Counted from the first letter of the stretch, positions 33,880-46,516 are shown. The stretch is 64,000 bases of DNA from Blasia pusilla (GCA_050084515.1 CM114272.1:43462001-43526000); one strand, 5' to 3'. The notes: generated by a model from the letters alone, not told the origin. Numbers and translations: made by a program.

Positions 33880-35310
33880 CTTTATGAAGTGAAGACTAAA
33901 GACTCACTGCTAAAGAGTCTTACTTTACAACAATTGTGTGGGAGGAGTGATGGAAAAAACTCTAATGAGAAGACAAGAAATGGTAGAAGATTAAGGACTG
34001 TCTTGGAAGAGTGAGAATTGTGTAAAAGTAGGAAAAGCTAGGAAAAGAAGTTAGAAGAGGAAACGCGGGTGCTTTGCAAGGAAGACCGCAAAAAGAACGG
34101 TGTAAAAGACTGTCAACGAAGACTGAAGAAGAAGGACAAAGACTCCAAAGCAAAGACTTAGAACTCAAAGAAGGAAGAGGAAGAAGCGAAAGAGGTCAAA
34201 GAGTCTTCATAAAAGTGGACAAGAATATTAAGAAGAGGAATAGAAAGATATAGAATACCTGGAAGAAAGCTAAAGGAAAGAGCGTAAAGACTCTTCGCGG
34301 CAACAGAAGGATAAGAGTCTTCGAGTGAAGATATGATAGGTAAGAGAAAGACTACAAACACTAGGAAGAGTCTTTGCGAAGAACGGTGAAGAGCACGAAG
34401 ACTGTGAAGACTGAACCGTCGCGGCAGTTTCAGAAGCCAAAAAAGGGAGAGTCGCGGCAATTTGCGTCGTTTAAAAGGGAGCTGAAAGGAAACGCCAAGA
34501 CAATGAACAACCTTAGGAAGATGGAAGGTTGGATAATTGGTATCAAAGAGTTAGGATTTGCAGTTAGAAATCTACATTAGAGTAGGACGACCAATCGAAA
34601 CTATAAATACTATTTAAAAAGCAATTAGTAGAAGGAGGGATCATCGTTTTCCCTTGTATCTTGAACTCCTCAATGTTGTTTCGCGTATCTTGAGTTTACG
34701 AGCAGTCTTGGTGAGAGTGCTAGTAGTTTTTTTGGGGGATGATCCAAGTTGAAGAGTCTTTTACTTATGGAAGCTTGTACTACTTCTGAGTTCTTTCCAC
34801 TCTTTGATATAGAAGAAGAGTCTTCTTTCATTCTTTTTGAGGTGGGAAACTGAATGTGGATCTTATTGGGATGCAGTAGAGATGAGATTTGAGTCTTGTA
34901 GTTTCAAAATTCAAGAAGATAATCATGAAGAAGCGTAGGAAAGCAGTTAGACAATAAGTAACCTGCCATGACAGATTTAGTTCTGAAAGTTGGGTGAGCC
35001 GCCATTCTTGAGGTCTCTTTGAGGTCTTCGTGGAGCTTGGTTATTGCAAGTTCACAAGAATCTTCCTCTACACTTGAGAAGAGTATTTTCTATGAGGAAA
35101 GAAGACTATCTTATTTTTTCTTTACTTTCTTGAAGTTAGAGTTACTAGAGTCAGCGAAGCGTTTTAAGTGAAGAAAGAGTTTATTCTGATTATTTCTCAT
35201 AAAACCTCTCTTTACTCAGGAAACAATGGTCTCTTGGGAACGAACTTAATACTTTTCGATAGAAAGAGTATCTTTTTTCCTTGAGTTATTTATTATAATA
35301 GTCCTTCACA
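33880..35310 (+). repeat. LTR-like block related to 12545-13830
   Basis: A purine-rich first half with many 'gaag' and 'aagac' runs, then a 3' part (34950-35310) with 'gaggtctctttgaggtc' and 'ggtctcttgggaacgaa' that parallels the LTR at 12545-13830 in the same orientation. It ends near CTTCACA at 35310. Its left end is not clear. Frames within it are accidental. Confidence 0.45.
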
Positions 35311-36439
35311 CTATCTCTCTATTCCAATCTCCATAGTTTCATTCTAGTAGTGAGGATGGGATCCACAACTTGGAAATTTGGCAATAGCCCTTGCTTAAGG
35401 ATCTCTCTCATCCTTGATACCATATCCTGACTCTATGTTTTAACCAAGATCTTACGCAAATATCCAAGTAATATTATTATTAATGTTAAAAAAGGATAAG
35501 TGGATTTTCATATAATGATCCAACCGTCTAATACTTGCATAACTCGACTTCCTTTGTATGGAATATTTTTTACATGCCTTTTTTATTTGTAATATCAATG
35601 ATGCTTGGGCATTTATCTCCACCACCATCTTATTTGTAGACAGAACTCTCTCTCTCTCGCTCTTTCTTAAATATGTATATATATATATAAATATATAAGA
35701 ATAATTTCTTACGTTAATTTTTTGAATTTGGTTTTGACTTTTGTCAAATATAACTCTCATTTCACAAATCATCACCCTACAAAATTCTTCCGTTATCATT
35801 TCACTTTCCCCTTAATCCTTTATTGTCATTTTAATATAAGGTTAAGATATACACTTGCCAATTTTACACAATAGAGATTAGAGAAGGCAATGTTGATATA
35901 ATGACCTAATCATAATATTCTTGGCCAAACTTTCTCACCATAAACTCCCTATATGCTACTTTGGGTCGACAAATCATATGCATGGATTATATATTAAGTG
36001 TTAAAAAACATTCATGGAGGTCTATTAATATATATATATATATTCCGCATCTCATTTAAAATAAGATATTAATAGTATAATACCATACATTATCATATGT
36101 AATAGTCGCGAGGATCATCGAAAAGGAAGATTGCATGACTTGTATCATGAAAGCTTCATCAAAATGATATATGAGTAACTTGTAAATAAATATCGATATA
36201 TCTATCTATATATTAGAGTTGGATGGGGAAAGAATTCAAAAATGAAAAATTCAAAGTTACTCTTGCTCCCCCTATTCATTACTTGCAAAAAAACCTTTTT
36301 CCTTTACTCTACTTAGTTCAATAGTCATTTCTCCCCAATAACAAGCCTCTGTAATCTCACAATACTGGATCATTAATGGGTTAGTCTTCTAGGCGAAATA
36401 ATCTCCTCCAGTAGCAAGAGCAACCTTACATTAATACCA
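35311..36439. other. No gene seen
   Basis: A/T-rich with short (TC)n and (AT)n runs near 35640-35700 and 36025-36045. Nothing recognised. Confidence 0.5.
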
Positions 36440-38060
36440 TTGTACTCTCAAACTCGATCATAAGACCACTTTAGAATTGCACAAAGATAGAATTTCCCTT
36501 TAGGATTCTCGTATAAATTTTATATACTTAAGATACGTACAATGAAGATAATTTAGTTCTATCCATCCTTATACCATTTGACCTCTTCTCTTAAAATGAG
36601 AAGACCTTTTAAGGACTCTAGTGTTCTTATCTCACCTTATCAGATTTATCTACCATCTCATTTTTATCTTACTTTTCACAAACCTAAAGATCCACTCTTA
36701 TCTTTATCACATGTTATTTATCTTTTTAAATTTTTGGTTGGTTTTTTTTTTCATTTATGCACTAATGGTATAGATTATAACTTAACCAGGACTAACAAAG
36801 GATGGTAATAATTTGCCTATGAGGATTTTTTCAAGCGAGTAGGAAACTACAAACCCTATATTCTCATCATTATCTTGGATGATCACTATTCTCATTCCTA
36901 TCATGCTTTAATTGGTGTGAAGTTGGAAAGGACGCCCTCAAATCGATTCCCATAATAGAGGCATGGATGTCAATCAGTCCTTGAGGAATTAAAATGATAT
37001 CTCATACTCATCCCCCAATACTACTCGTGGACCATCTTTTTCAAAAGAGTAAGAGACTTTCCATCATGCTAAATCCGTTGACGTACCTTCAAAATAAGTT
37101 CACCTATCTAATGAATGCACAAACACTAGATCCTACAAATTCCAAGTCTTACATATATGTAGGACCTGGAATGCATGAAATAACCTTTATCTTAACTTTT
37201 CTGCTAAAACATCTAATTCCCATGGATATTTAGTATGATCCAAATGTTCAAATCGATCATAGAAGCACTTGCATTTTTTTGGGTGTAGCTTTAGCCCATG
37301 TAATTACAATCGTAAAAATACTTTTGTAAGATATTACTTATGCTTCTCAATCGTGAGAATCAATGACTATACTATCATCAATATAACTCTGAACAAACTT
37401 GAAATATACCAAGATTCAATCCATAGCCCTCTAAAACTTTGTTAGGGTGTTGTTCAACCTAAATGGTAAGAATTGTCATTAGTACGAAAAGTCCTCCCCA
37501 TGCCCCAAAATATCATCTTTTGTGTGTCTTGCATTGTGATGCAAAATTTATGGTATCTGGCTAAAGAATGTAAAAAACTAAATATTTTAGCATGAACAAC
37601 AATATCAAAGATCTCCTCAAGCATGGACATCATATATTAGTCACACTTTTACTATCAATTGATACGTTAGTACTCTCTTTATATCCACTTATTTCTCTAG
37701 TTGTCATGAAAATCCTTCTTCATTATCATGATAATGGCAGATGCATACTCTCCTTCCAAGATAAGAACTTGAATTAAAAATTATGTTGTCCACATCCGGG
37801 TCTCATGATTTGCCTTCAATGCACAAATCCTTTAACATCCTCAATCCCATAAAAAATGCCAACAAATGGTGCACATAATCCATACAAAGCTCCACTACTA
37901 TACTTCTTTGATCCAACACAATTCAACTCCAAGTATCAACTCTCTGTTCTCAATTTCTTTCATCATCTAGTATACACCCATACGACCAAATTGCATATAT
38001 TAGGATAGCACAAATCTTTCCCAATGAAAATGAAATCAACGTTACTAGTATGCATACAAT
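36440..38060 (-). pseudogene. Fragment H: RT and RNase H of the DNMT family, decayed
   Basis: Read on the minus strand it follows C 55470-56650 closely: 'gagagtatgcatctgccat' then 'aagaaggat' (37745-37700), 'gaggagatctttgat' (37610), 'cttaccatttaggttgaa' (37480), the YIDD region as 'tatattgatgatag' (about 37380), 'ggtacgtcaacggatttag' in the connection (about 37080) and the start of RNase H 'gggcgtcctttcc' (36940). Many stops. Orientation is opposite to fragment E and the same as F. Confidence 0.65.
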
Positions 38061-38689
38061 CAATTTAGAGTTTTTATTAATCTTTTGAAAGGGAAATCAA
38101 ATGAAAAATACATATGATTATATTCAGTAGCAATCAAGCCAAATCCACCCTCATTGTGAGGATCCGGTCTAATGCACGCCGACAACACCTTACCCTAAAC
38201 TATGCTTGGAAGACTCAACTAGGGAAATATAAGTCTCTCTAAGCCTTTCATTGGGATAAACCCCTATGAAGGTCCCAAAGGCTCCAAGAAGGTGAATTGT
38301 GCACACTAGTCTCCTCAACCTACGCAACAACTTCTTGATAAATCAAGAACCTCCAAGAAACCATCCAAAGGGTAACATGTGCATTTTACCTCTTGGTCTC
38401 TAAGGGAGGCCAAGAGGTCACTCTTAGCCTCACCACATATAATTGCACACACAACCTCCCTACGTGTACCACATTCGTTGCATATGGAACAAGCTGACAT
38501 CTGATTATTTTTTGGAATCTTCACCTAACCGAATCTTCCTCCAAAGTCTTATATATGAATTTTAACATCGTACATTCTTCCTAGATTTCTCCACTTCATC
38601 TTTGTAAATCGAATATGCCTCATATTTTTTGTAGTTTGGGAGATGAAAAACATATTGGTTGGGAAGCATGTCAATATGTTTTTCCAAAA
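38061..38689. other. No gene seen
   Basis: Sequence between fragments H and E. No recognisable coding or repeat structure; short frames only. Confidence 0.45.
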
Positions 38690-39345
38690 ATGTGATGAGC
38701 TTAATGTGTAGTTACGAGCATATTCCTTGAGGGCAAAGATATTATGGAGAGACATTGCCATGGAGTTCAAGAACTTGACAATCGCACACCATCAGGATAA
38801 TTGAGGTATGCAACCTTTCACAGAGGAGGCTATCGATTGATGATACGAAGCATCTATGAAAGGGACTATATCTTCCCATAACAGAAAACACAAACAACTT
38901 AAGATATTATAGAAGGGCACACCATTTTAAGGATGAGTGGGATTTTTCCATCAAGCATTGTATTGTTAGAGGAGCGTGATAGTATGGTTTGGAAGGAGGA
39001 TGGGTGAAATTGTGCATCATGCCACCTTCCCAACATCAATGGTACTATTAATCCAAGTATGGCAATGATAACTATAAGCTTGCGGTGCATGTTGTGTGGA
39101 TTTGCTAGAGGTGCAACCACATTGCCACAATATTAGTCTATGATGGTTGTTTGAGAGGGTAACACATGAGATGTTTGATGCCATCTTTGGCTAGAGTTCC
39201 TTGAGGACCATGGATGTGCCCAAGATGTACGTAGAATTTTTAATCAAATATTTAGACTTACTTGAGTGGCATGGATTACAACAAGGAAATCAACGATGAT
39301 GTCTTCTAGCTCTTAGGATCCTAGAGGTGTATGTTACAAATAGAT
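38690..39345 (+). pseudogene. Fragment E: integrase C-terminus and PHD finger with complete last Cys pair
   Basis: Aligns with A 5860-6490 and C 58030-58560. Read across frameshifts it has FKNLTIAHH and the 'DYIF' basic block, then RCMLCGFARGATT, a damaged second pair, and at its end P-W-M-C-P-R-C-T before a TAG at 39232-39234. This is the only copy in the window that keeps both Cys of the last PHD pair, so the ancestral finger had all eight ligands. Downstream sequence matches the post-stop region of A up to about 39345. Confidence 0.65.
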
Positions 39346-40650
39346 AGATTTTCTAGATTTTATTCTTGACTTTCCATAGCTTCACCTTGAACCTCTTGTG
39401 ACCTTGAGTGTTGCAAGCGGAAGACTTAGATTGAGTCCCAAAGACTCCATTGATTGCATTTTGAGTAGGTAGTCAAGAAGCATTTGCCAAGCGATAATAG
39501 GGTCAAGTCTTCCTAAGTGTGTAGCGTCTCCCTAGGAAGCCTCTTCCCCCAAGCCTTGATCAATGTCCCAAGTTTCTTACCCAAACCGGAGCATGTTGGT
39601 TGATTCCGATCCTCAAGATGCGTCCCTTAGCTGAAACATGAAACATGACAAAAAATGCATTATAGTTAGTTCTTGGTTCAAGGGATTGAGCGGGCAGAGA
39701 CGCATTGTGTTCCTCTGTATAGATACTTCTAGGGTTCTCCACGGAAATTCCACCTTCCCCATTTTCCCCCTTGGGCCTTTGATTTTGGCCTTTCAATCCA
39801 AAGGTGGTTTGTGACCCACAAATTAGTGTTTGACTAGTTATCCATCAAGATGGCTTGGAGGGGGTTCATGGTTGCACAAAAATGGATAAATATATCCCTA
39901 GGATGGACAATTTTGGTCATGTCCATGGATATGGATTATAAGAGGTGGGGCCATACTTATAGTTCATGATGGAAAGTAGAGTAAGGTCAAGTGGGGCAAT
40001 AAGAGGGGAGAAAGAGCGGGTAGAGGGAGGAAGAAATGAGGAAGTATGGAATATGTAGGCAAGTGGGGGAATGAGAAAGAAGAGGAAGATGGAGCACATA
40101 TAGACAAGTCCTTCCATAAGACGAACGTAAGTCTAGGGATATGGATATGTCCGCGAACATGGTCTTTGTCCACATGCAGCCTTGAGGAGGCTTCTTGCGG
40201 CTTATGCAACTCTCGACTCCCCAAATGCATCTTAGAGCTTGGACCCGCGTTTCATTTTTAGGGCCAGTCTTGACTCTGTGTTTGGCATCTCATGGTTGTC
40301 TTGCCGTCCTTTGCGTTTTGTGACTAGTCTCGTGGCCTCTTGCCCATCTTAACGACTAAAATGTTCCTTGTTTCTCGCCCTTGACTTGGTGCTTGGCTCT
40401 AAGGTCTCTAACCTTACTTGCCTTGGATTTGTCCCCGCGAGTAGCTACACCCCTTTCTTACCTAAGGCTAGTCACAATATAAGTGTGCATCTCGTGTAGC
40501 ATTCGTCTCGCGACTGGTTCCTCCATCCTTTCTAGTCTCACGACTAGCTAGTCTAGGTTGAAACTTTAGTGGATCACACCAAGGTCTTTTCTTCTTGGAC
40601 CCATGATCATTACTTGCTTTTTGGGTCCCTCACTAGTGTGGGCACCATAA
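39346..40650. mobile_element. Unclassified insertion within fragment E
   Basis: Sequence homologous to A's 3' region stops near 39345 and resumes near 40650. The 1.3 kb between has no homologue elsewhere in the window and no coding motif. A short similar run (gatag/aat) at each side might be a target duplication. The type is unknown. Confidence 0.4.
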
Positions 40651-40709
40651 ACTTAGCTATTCGCGACGATGGAGATAAATAACTATCTATAGTTAGAAGA
40701 ATCTCACAA

Positions 40710-40964
40710 TAAGATAGGGAGGCGATTGGAAATATTGTGGTAACTACATGCCTTTATATTTGGATTTCTTGGATGAGTGCTAAGTCTAGTTTTTTTCTGT
40801 TTGATTAGTGGGAATGATGCATGTTATCCACATGACACTTTAAATAGATTGGAGGTTGAGCCTAGAAGATCACGAATGACTTGTTAAGGAGGAAAGTAAT
40901 CTATAAATTTTCTTTAATTAATGACAATGATGTATGTTGTGTAACAAAGTGTATGTGCACGACA
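40710..40964 (+). repeat. Decayed B1-A2-B2 end of fragment E
   Basis: A purine tract 'gatagggaggcg' is followed by ATTGGAAATATTGTGG at 40725, matching the B repeat of element A; this B1 ends near 40838 in 'cacatgaca'. About 80 bp resembling the start of A2 follow ('gatcacgaatgacttgtt' against 'gatcgataatgacctgct'), then the end of a second B, 'tgcacgaca', at 40964. A fourth copy with the same B-A-B order. Confidence 0.5.
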
Positions 40965-41565
40965 AGTAAAAAAATCTTGGATTTTCATTATTACTAAATA
41001 TGAGAAACAAAAATACTAAAATTGTCAGTTGGAATTGGAGAATATTTTTTCTAAAGACGAAAGAAGCTTGCACGCCACTTCATATCTTACATACAAATTA
41101 GGAAGAAGCAAATCTGATTAAAAATTTGATTTCAAGACCATTTTCAAAGTTACATCTATATCTATATTATTATTAGTATTTTGGATTAAGAAATATAAAA
41201 ATAATCTATGAACCTCATAATTTTTTTTTTCAAAATTTCATAATTAGTTCACAAGATATTTTATTGTAAAGCCTTCCAAAATGAGATAATGTCAACTTTT
41301 TGCCTTAGCAAAATCTTTATATATTTTTTCATCATAAATTTAAAATAATTATTTCATAAATTTTATAAATGAGGAAGGAAATTTTATTTTAGAATAAGCC
41401 AAAAAAGAAAATTATTATTTTCTCAAATTACCGAGGATTATTAATTATATATATTATAATTATAAGAGAGGATGGGATTAGGACCCTAAACCTATTCAAA
41501 AGAATACGTTTGACACCTATTCTTTCAACACTTATCATATGTTGACATGGGTTTAAAGAATACTT
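40965..41565. other. A/T-rich sequence, no gene seen
   Basis: Nothing recognised beyond strong A/T bias. Confidence 0.5.
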
Positions 41566-41568
41566 AAA

Positions 41569-41600
41569 CTGGTAAGGTGTCCATGGGATGTACGGGAAAT
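41569..41600 (-). other. Degenerate Helitron 3' end (oldest of three)
   Basis: 'ctggtaaggtgtccatggga' and the following bases are a diverged copy of the 42176-42203 terminus. The stem is largely lost. Confidence 0.4.
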
Positions 41601-41782
41601 AGAAAAGTGCTTGAAGAACTTTTGCTAGTGTATAACCTGTGAAGGGACTAATGATGAAACATAAAAAAACAAATTTTTTTCTTACTGCCATAGCATGTGA
41701 AATCTTTTCTTGCTGACCAATTGCTAGATGTCAAACGGAGAAGTGTTTGGAGATCAAGAAGGCATTCTCCCATAATAGTTTA

Positions 41783-41810
41783 CTAGTAAGGTGCCCGTGC
41801 GATGTACACG
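41783..41810 (-). other. Helitron 3' end, second copy
   Basis: 'ctagtaaggtgcccgtgcg' followed by 'atgtacacg'; on the minus strand the order is a weak hairpin, then ACCTTA and CTAG. The stem is partly mutated. Confidence 0.6.
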
Positions 41811-42175
41811 AAATAAAAAAGTATTTGAGGAGTCCTTTGTCTGGCTCGTAAAAGAAAGGGACGGGAGTGCGTTTAGGGCTGATGATGTTATACACAAATT
41901 CAAAATTTATTTATTTTTTTGTCCGTAGTATGTGAAATATTTTCTTGATGCTCAATTACCATATGTCAAACAGAGAGGTGTTTGCAAATCAAGAAGCCAC
42001 TCTCCAGTAATAATATCTATATTATTACTGTTGGACATGTGACAACCGAACAACAAGCAAATTTTTTCTATTATGATAAATGAATATTTCTCCCCCAAGA
42101 GACCAATTTTTTTTTCGTGTGCAACACAATTAGTCCCTTAGCCTCCCAATAGCACGAACTACCCACTAATATAGA

Positions 42176-42203
42176 CTAGTAAGGTGCCCGTGCGATGCAC
42201 GGG
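42176..42203 (-). other. Helitron 3' terminus with 7-bp hairpin and CTAG
   Basis: On the minus strand: CCCGTGC, 3-nt loop, GCACGGG, then CACCTTA and CTAG followed by T. A GC-rich hairpin about 10 nt ahead of CTRR, with T after, is the Helitron 3' signature. It lies just past the end of the helicase frame at 42219. Confidence 0.8.
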
Positions 42204-42218
42204 TTTAATGACATTTTT

Positions 42219-44513
42219 TCATGAGCGAGTGTCATTATCCTTACTGGATGGGTAGATTGGACTTTTGTGAGGAAATCTCCATGTGATTGGTAGAGAATAA
42301 GAAGATGATGAGGATCTCATTGCCCATGCTACTAAGGTGCCTATAACATAATTCAAAATTTTATTCCATCCGAGTATCTCTTTATACACTACATTTCTTG
42401 TGTGGTCACCTTCCTTATTTGAATGTTCATCGCTTCCAATGGTAAGGTGGATGAAACTTCTTTTCCCTATTCTAAATAATGCTATATACAGTCGACCTTG
42501 AGAAAATATAGGAGTAGGCAAGTAAATGCTAACATTTTGCAAAGTTTGACCTTGAGACTTATTCATAGTCATAGCAAAAGCTAGTCGAATAGGGAATTGA
42601 AAACCTACGTAAATCAAATGGAAAACCTGAATCTAATGAAATTAATGAGATACATGCAATAAAGACTCGATTGCCAATATTCTTCACAGTAACAATTTCA
42701 ACGTCTATGCAATGCTACATAAATCCATGAATCGCCAATCTTGTCCCGTTTGCTTGTCCATGTGATCCATTCATATTTCGTAAGAGCATGATTGGTGCAA
42801 CAATCTTCAAACACAAAGGATGCGGAGGAAGTCCAGATGGCAAGCATGTGTTCAAAAATTTAGTTGGATAGATATGACTCGTCCCCTCATTTGGAATAGA
42901 GTCGACGTTGAGGTAAATATGCTCGTGTACACAATATTCAATGAATTTGTGAGAAAAAGTAATTTTAGTATCCAAACTTCCCAAAAATAAAGTTTCCATA
43001 CGAAAAAAAATTATATGTTAATAATATATACCTCTCAAAGAAATCAAGATATAACGTCTGCATTTATGTCATCAACATCTTTATTTCTCAAAGTCAAAAT
43101 AGCCGTATCTCTCAAGAAATCAATATCATGGAATCAGCTAGGAAAATTGCCATAAATCAAATCAATAAGATCACATATCTTGTTACTTTTAGTAACAATT
43201 TTAGATGGTAATTGTATAATGTATTCTCCCAAATGAGAGTGCAAAGATACACGACCCTCTCCCGCTTCCAATAATCAATCAGCAAAAGCTTGTTGTTCAC
43301 TACGCAAATGACCTTCCAACCTTTGAATTCGCATGTTTGTTGTCAACTTCATGACCTTCATATTAGATGAAAGAGATGACGTCTTTATAGTAGCTTGGAT
43401 GATTTGAGTCCGATCCCTATGGCGAACAACATGCAAAACTTGACGAAAATCACCACTAAATACCATAAGTTTTCCACCAAATGGTATTTGTCGTAGATCA
43501 TCTAAAACAACTCCTATAATATCTTGTAGAGTTTGATTCACGGCCTCAAATGGATGACGATGAGCCATAGGTGCTTCATCCCATATAATAAGCAATGCAT
43601 CATGGATTAAGCTCTCCATCACTATCGACTCATAAACTAGAAAAAAAATGGAAGTATATTAGAAGTTGTAATACTTGGAGTAATCCAAATTTATGTATCA
43701 ACATAATTCAAGCTAGTAACATCACTACTTGCAAGTAGAGCTCTCATGAAGATTGATGGGGATCTTGAAGTGCGAATGAGGAATACGTTCTCCATCTAAT
43801 AACAGAGCATCTTTTCTAGATGACGCTACGCGTTGTCCTTCATTAAGATAGGCTTCTCCTAATTGCACTTGCTCAAATAATTCTTCCGTATCATATAATA
43901 ACTTTTGTTCCTCCAAATATGAGTGTGAATGAAGGCTTTGGAAATTACCTTGGGGTCTGTCTGGAAAGTCAGACAGTCTCTTTCCTTGATCTTGTAAATA
44001 ACAATGGACTTCCATCAATGCAATATTAACTATGACATCATCAACATGAAGATTAGGAATTCATGTTTTCTGCAATAAGAGAGTTCCAAAAAAGGTCCAA
44101 ATCATGGTTAGTACGTTGAATACTTAATAGTAAGATACTATTAGGAATGTTGAATAATTAATAAAAGGTATTATTAGGAAGAAAAAGAATGATGTAATAC
44201 CTTGGCAATAATGAATTCTTACATGACATCTCTCATATAGAAGATCTTCTACCAATGGAACCAAGAATTGACTCCATAGTCTAGCAGATTGAGTAAGTGT
44301 GTTGTACGCTAGAATAATTGCAAATAGACGGGGAAGTGAGGAACCTATACGGACCATAGAAGCTTCTTCAAAGCAAGAGAAGACTTCCCTATCATCTTCA
44401 AGAAGTCCCAATTGGATAGCAGCCTCCTCCAATATTGGACACATTACCCCATGAAAAGTTCTTAGGCATTCGTATGTAGTTTCTCTTTGAACATGATGGA
44501 GGAATAATCTCAA
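42219..44513 (-). pseudogene. Helitron Pif1-like helicase region, broken
   Basis: Frames in order: 44513-44124 (QRETTYECLRTFHGV, then EEAAIQLGLLEDD), 44018-43725, and 43622-43275 with LIIWDEAPMAHR (Walker B) and FSGDFRQVLHVV. 42999-42715 carries NVDSIPNEG and LCLKIVAPIMLLRN, and 42617-42219 QFPIRLAFAMTMNKSQGQTL, the last helicase motifs of the Pif1 family. The Walker A region falls in the gap near 43650-43720 and I could not read it. Ends at the 3' terminus of the element. Confidence 0.75.
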
Positions 44514-44559
44514 CCAATGACGTTCCCCTTCACTTGTGAAAAAGTAGAATAATTAGCTC

Positions 44560-46384
44560 ATCCCAATATAAGTAACTTACCAAATATAAATACATCGCTT
44601 TAGAGGATGGTATATAAAAGCACATATTTACAAAGAATTTTTGAGAATTTACCTAGATGAGTAAGGTATAAGCGGTCGATGGGATGACCACAACCATTTA
44701 TATTTTATATCCTACGAATCCATGTCTTGTTACTCCAACGATAATATGAAGGAAAATCTATATATAGATATTATCGAGCACTGGAGTAAGATAAATTGGT
44801 TGCAAACCATTGGGTCAAGGTAGTCTCTCTTTTTTGTTGCAAAATATCTTGAGGAGCATCAACTTCATTGAAGTAGACTAATTGTTGCTTTGAAAGATGA
44901 ACTGCAAATCGCACAATACTTGGAAGTTCAGCATGTAGACTAAACTTGAAGAGGTGCCAACATGCCTATGGAGAAGATATATATCTGGAGAATTTTTTCT
45001 CCCAAGTATTAGAGTAAGTACGAATCATTAGTAAAATAGATTGCAACAGAGCAATGAATTGCAATAGAGAAATGAATTGGAGGAATCATACCTCGCATCA
45101 AGATACGACGTTGTCTCGTCAATAACGTCAATTATGTTGGTTGTATTCATATCCTTTGACAACTTAAATGACATAGCATGAGACCCCTTATAAACATATC
45201 TGTTTAAGTACTTGACAGCAGTGACACTACTCGTGATTTCCAAATTAATGTGACAATCAAAGAGGGTGCATAACATAGGATTGTAAGGCACGACCCAACG
45301 ATTATCCAATGAATGTTAACCCTTAATAACTGCCCTCCCATTCTCCAATCTACAAATATACAATAACAACTTTTGAATATCTCATTATATTACACATATA
45401 TACCACATCTATTGTAATAATAAAGACGTGGCCCTCTAGTAAAAGAAGAAGGTAATATGATGCGTCTCCCAAACCTTCGACTATCCACATCATGTCAATG
45501 CATGGCGTCCTTTACACCTTGAGCTCTCATCTCCTTCTGATTTAAGCAAACCCATGATAATTTTTGTATCTCTAAAGTGGCATAGAGGTCAACCATATAT
45601 TCTCGAGTAAGTTGACCAAATTGCAATAAGTTATTTTCATCTTCTTCTCCTCCAATCCGTGTTAAAAGTCGAAAACATGCAAATTGCAAGGTAGTAACAC
45701 TCTTTGTTCTTCTCTCCTTAAGGATATCACCATCAACTCTTTCCTCATCCATGAAATCATGCAAAGGTTCAAGGTATTCCTCCTCCCCATGAATAATATG
45801 GCCCATTTGTTGGGATTCTCTATAGCCTCCGATTCTCCCAAAGGGTATTCCAGGATGCCAACTTGATTTACCAGAGATAAATAATAGAACAAAGTATAAT
45901 GGAATATATGCTTCATTGAGGTCGGATATACACTTCACTCCTCTTCCATTTAGTCATACAATTATATCACGATGGTCGATATGTTCATTTCCATCACTTG
46001 GCAAAATAGCATCAACCTCGGAAGCAGTTGGTAAGTTATAATGCTTTGCATCAAGACCTCTCATACTTGCCTTGAGGATGATCCGCATATTAAGATCACT
46101 TGCTTCACATGCCATATGACAAAAGATCTTCACATATGGATTGCATTCATGTAACATGTCGTGTAGACCTTTCAAAATATCTTTATTAAGATCAAAAGAT
46201 CTAGACATAACTCTAGCACGATTCTCCAATTCATTTGCAGTATCATGGATGTAGAGTTGAGCAAATTGGGGATGACCGCCCATATGAGGATGTAAGGGTC
46301 GAATAGAATGATAGAGACCGCCTTGGACCCTAAAGTGTCCAATGCCTCCAATGGGTTTGTTTGCATGCACTCCGGTAGATGCAA
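44560..46384 (-). pseudogene. Helitron Rep (rolling-circle initiator) region, broken
   Basis: Starts with the FRVQGGLYHSI and PQFAQLYIHD block (46370-46210), the conserved start of the Helitron-like N domain, then LHDMLHECNPYVKIF and YNLPTASEVDAILP. A second frame (45938-45495) continues it. 45309-45028 has VDNRWVVPYN-type sequence, CHINLEI and VTAVKYLNRYVYKG, which lie just after the catalytic Tyr region in this family. The two-Tyr motif itself was not clearly read. Several frame breaks. The protein would nick and join single strands during rolling-circle transposition. Confidence 0.7.
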
Positions 46385-46397
46385 GTTACTTCGAGCT

Positions 46398-46420
46398 GAA
46401 GTCGAAGTAACTTCGACTTC
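46398..46420. repeat. 11-bp palindrome
   Basis: GAAGTCGAAGT, one base, ACTTCGACTTC. Lies just beyond the end of the Helitron coding part, next to the larger hairpin. Confidence 0.8.
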
Positions 46421-46433
46421 AGTTGAAGTTTAC

Positions 46434-46516
46434 TTAAAAATCAAGTTGCTTGAGAGTTGCTTCGAGTGGGAGAGGCAGAGCCACTCGAAGCAACTCTCAA
46501 GAAACTTGATTTTTAA
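46434..46516. repeat. Long hairpin: 36-bp arms, 11-nt loop, one mismatch
   Basis: The left arm (46434-46469) and right arm (46481-46516) are reverse complements at 35 of 36 positions, around the loop gagaggcagag. It could be a small foldback/MITE or a miRNA-like precursor. No TIR target duplication is evident. Confidence 0.85.

Larger units (their letters stand above)
42176..46384 (-). mobile_element. Helitron (minus strand), N-terminus missing
   Basis: The minus-strand Rep and helicase coding parts run in order from 46384 to 42219 and end at the hairpin/CTAG terminus. The 5' end (TC) is not found. The N-terminal segment that should precede 46384 is absent; a related N-terminal fragment lies at 48525-49305 on the opposite strand. 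Confidence 0.75.
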
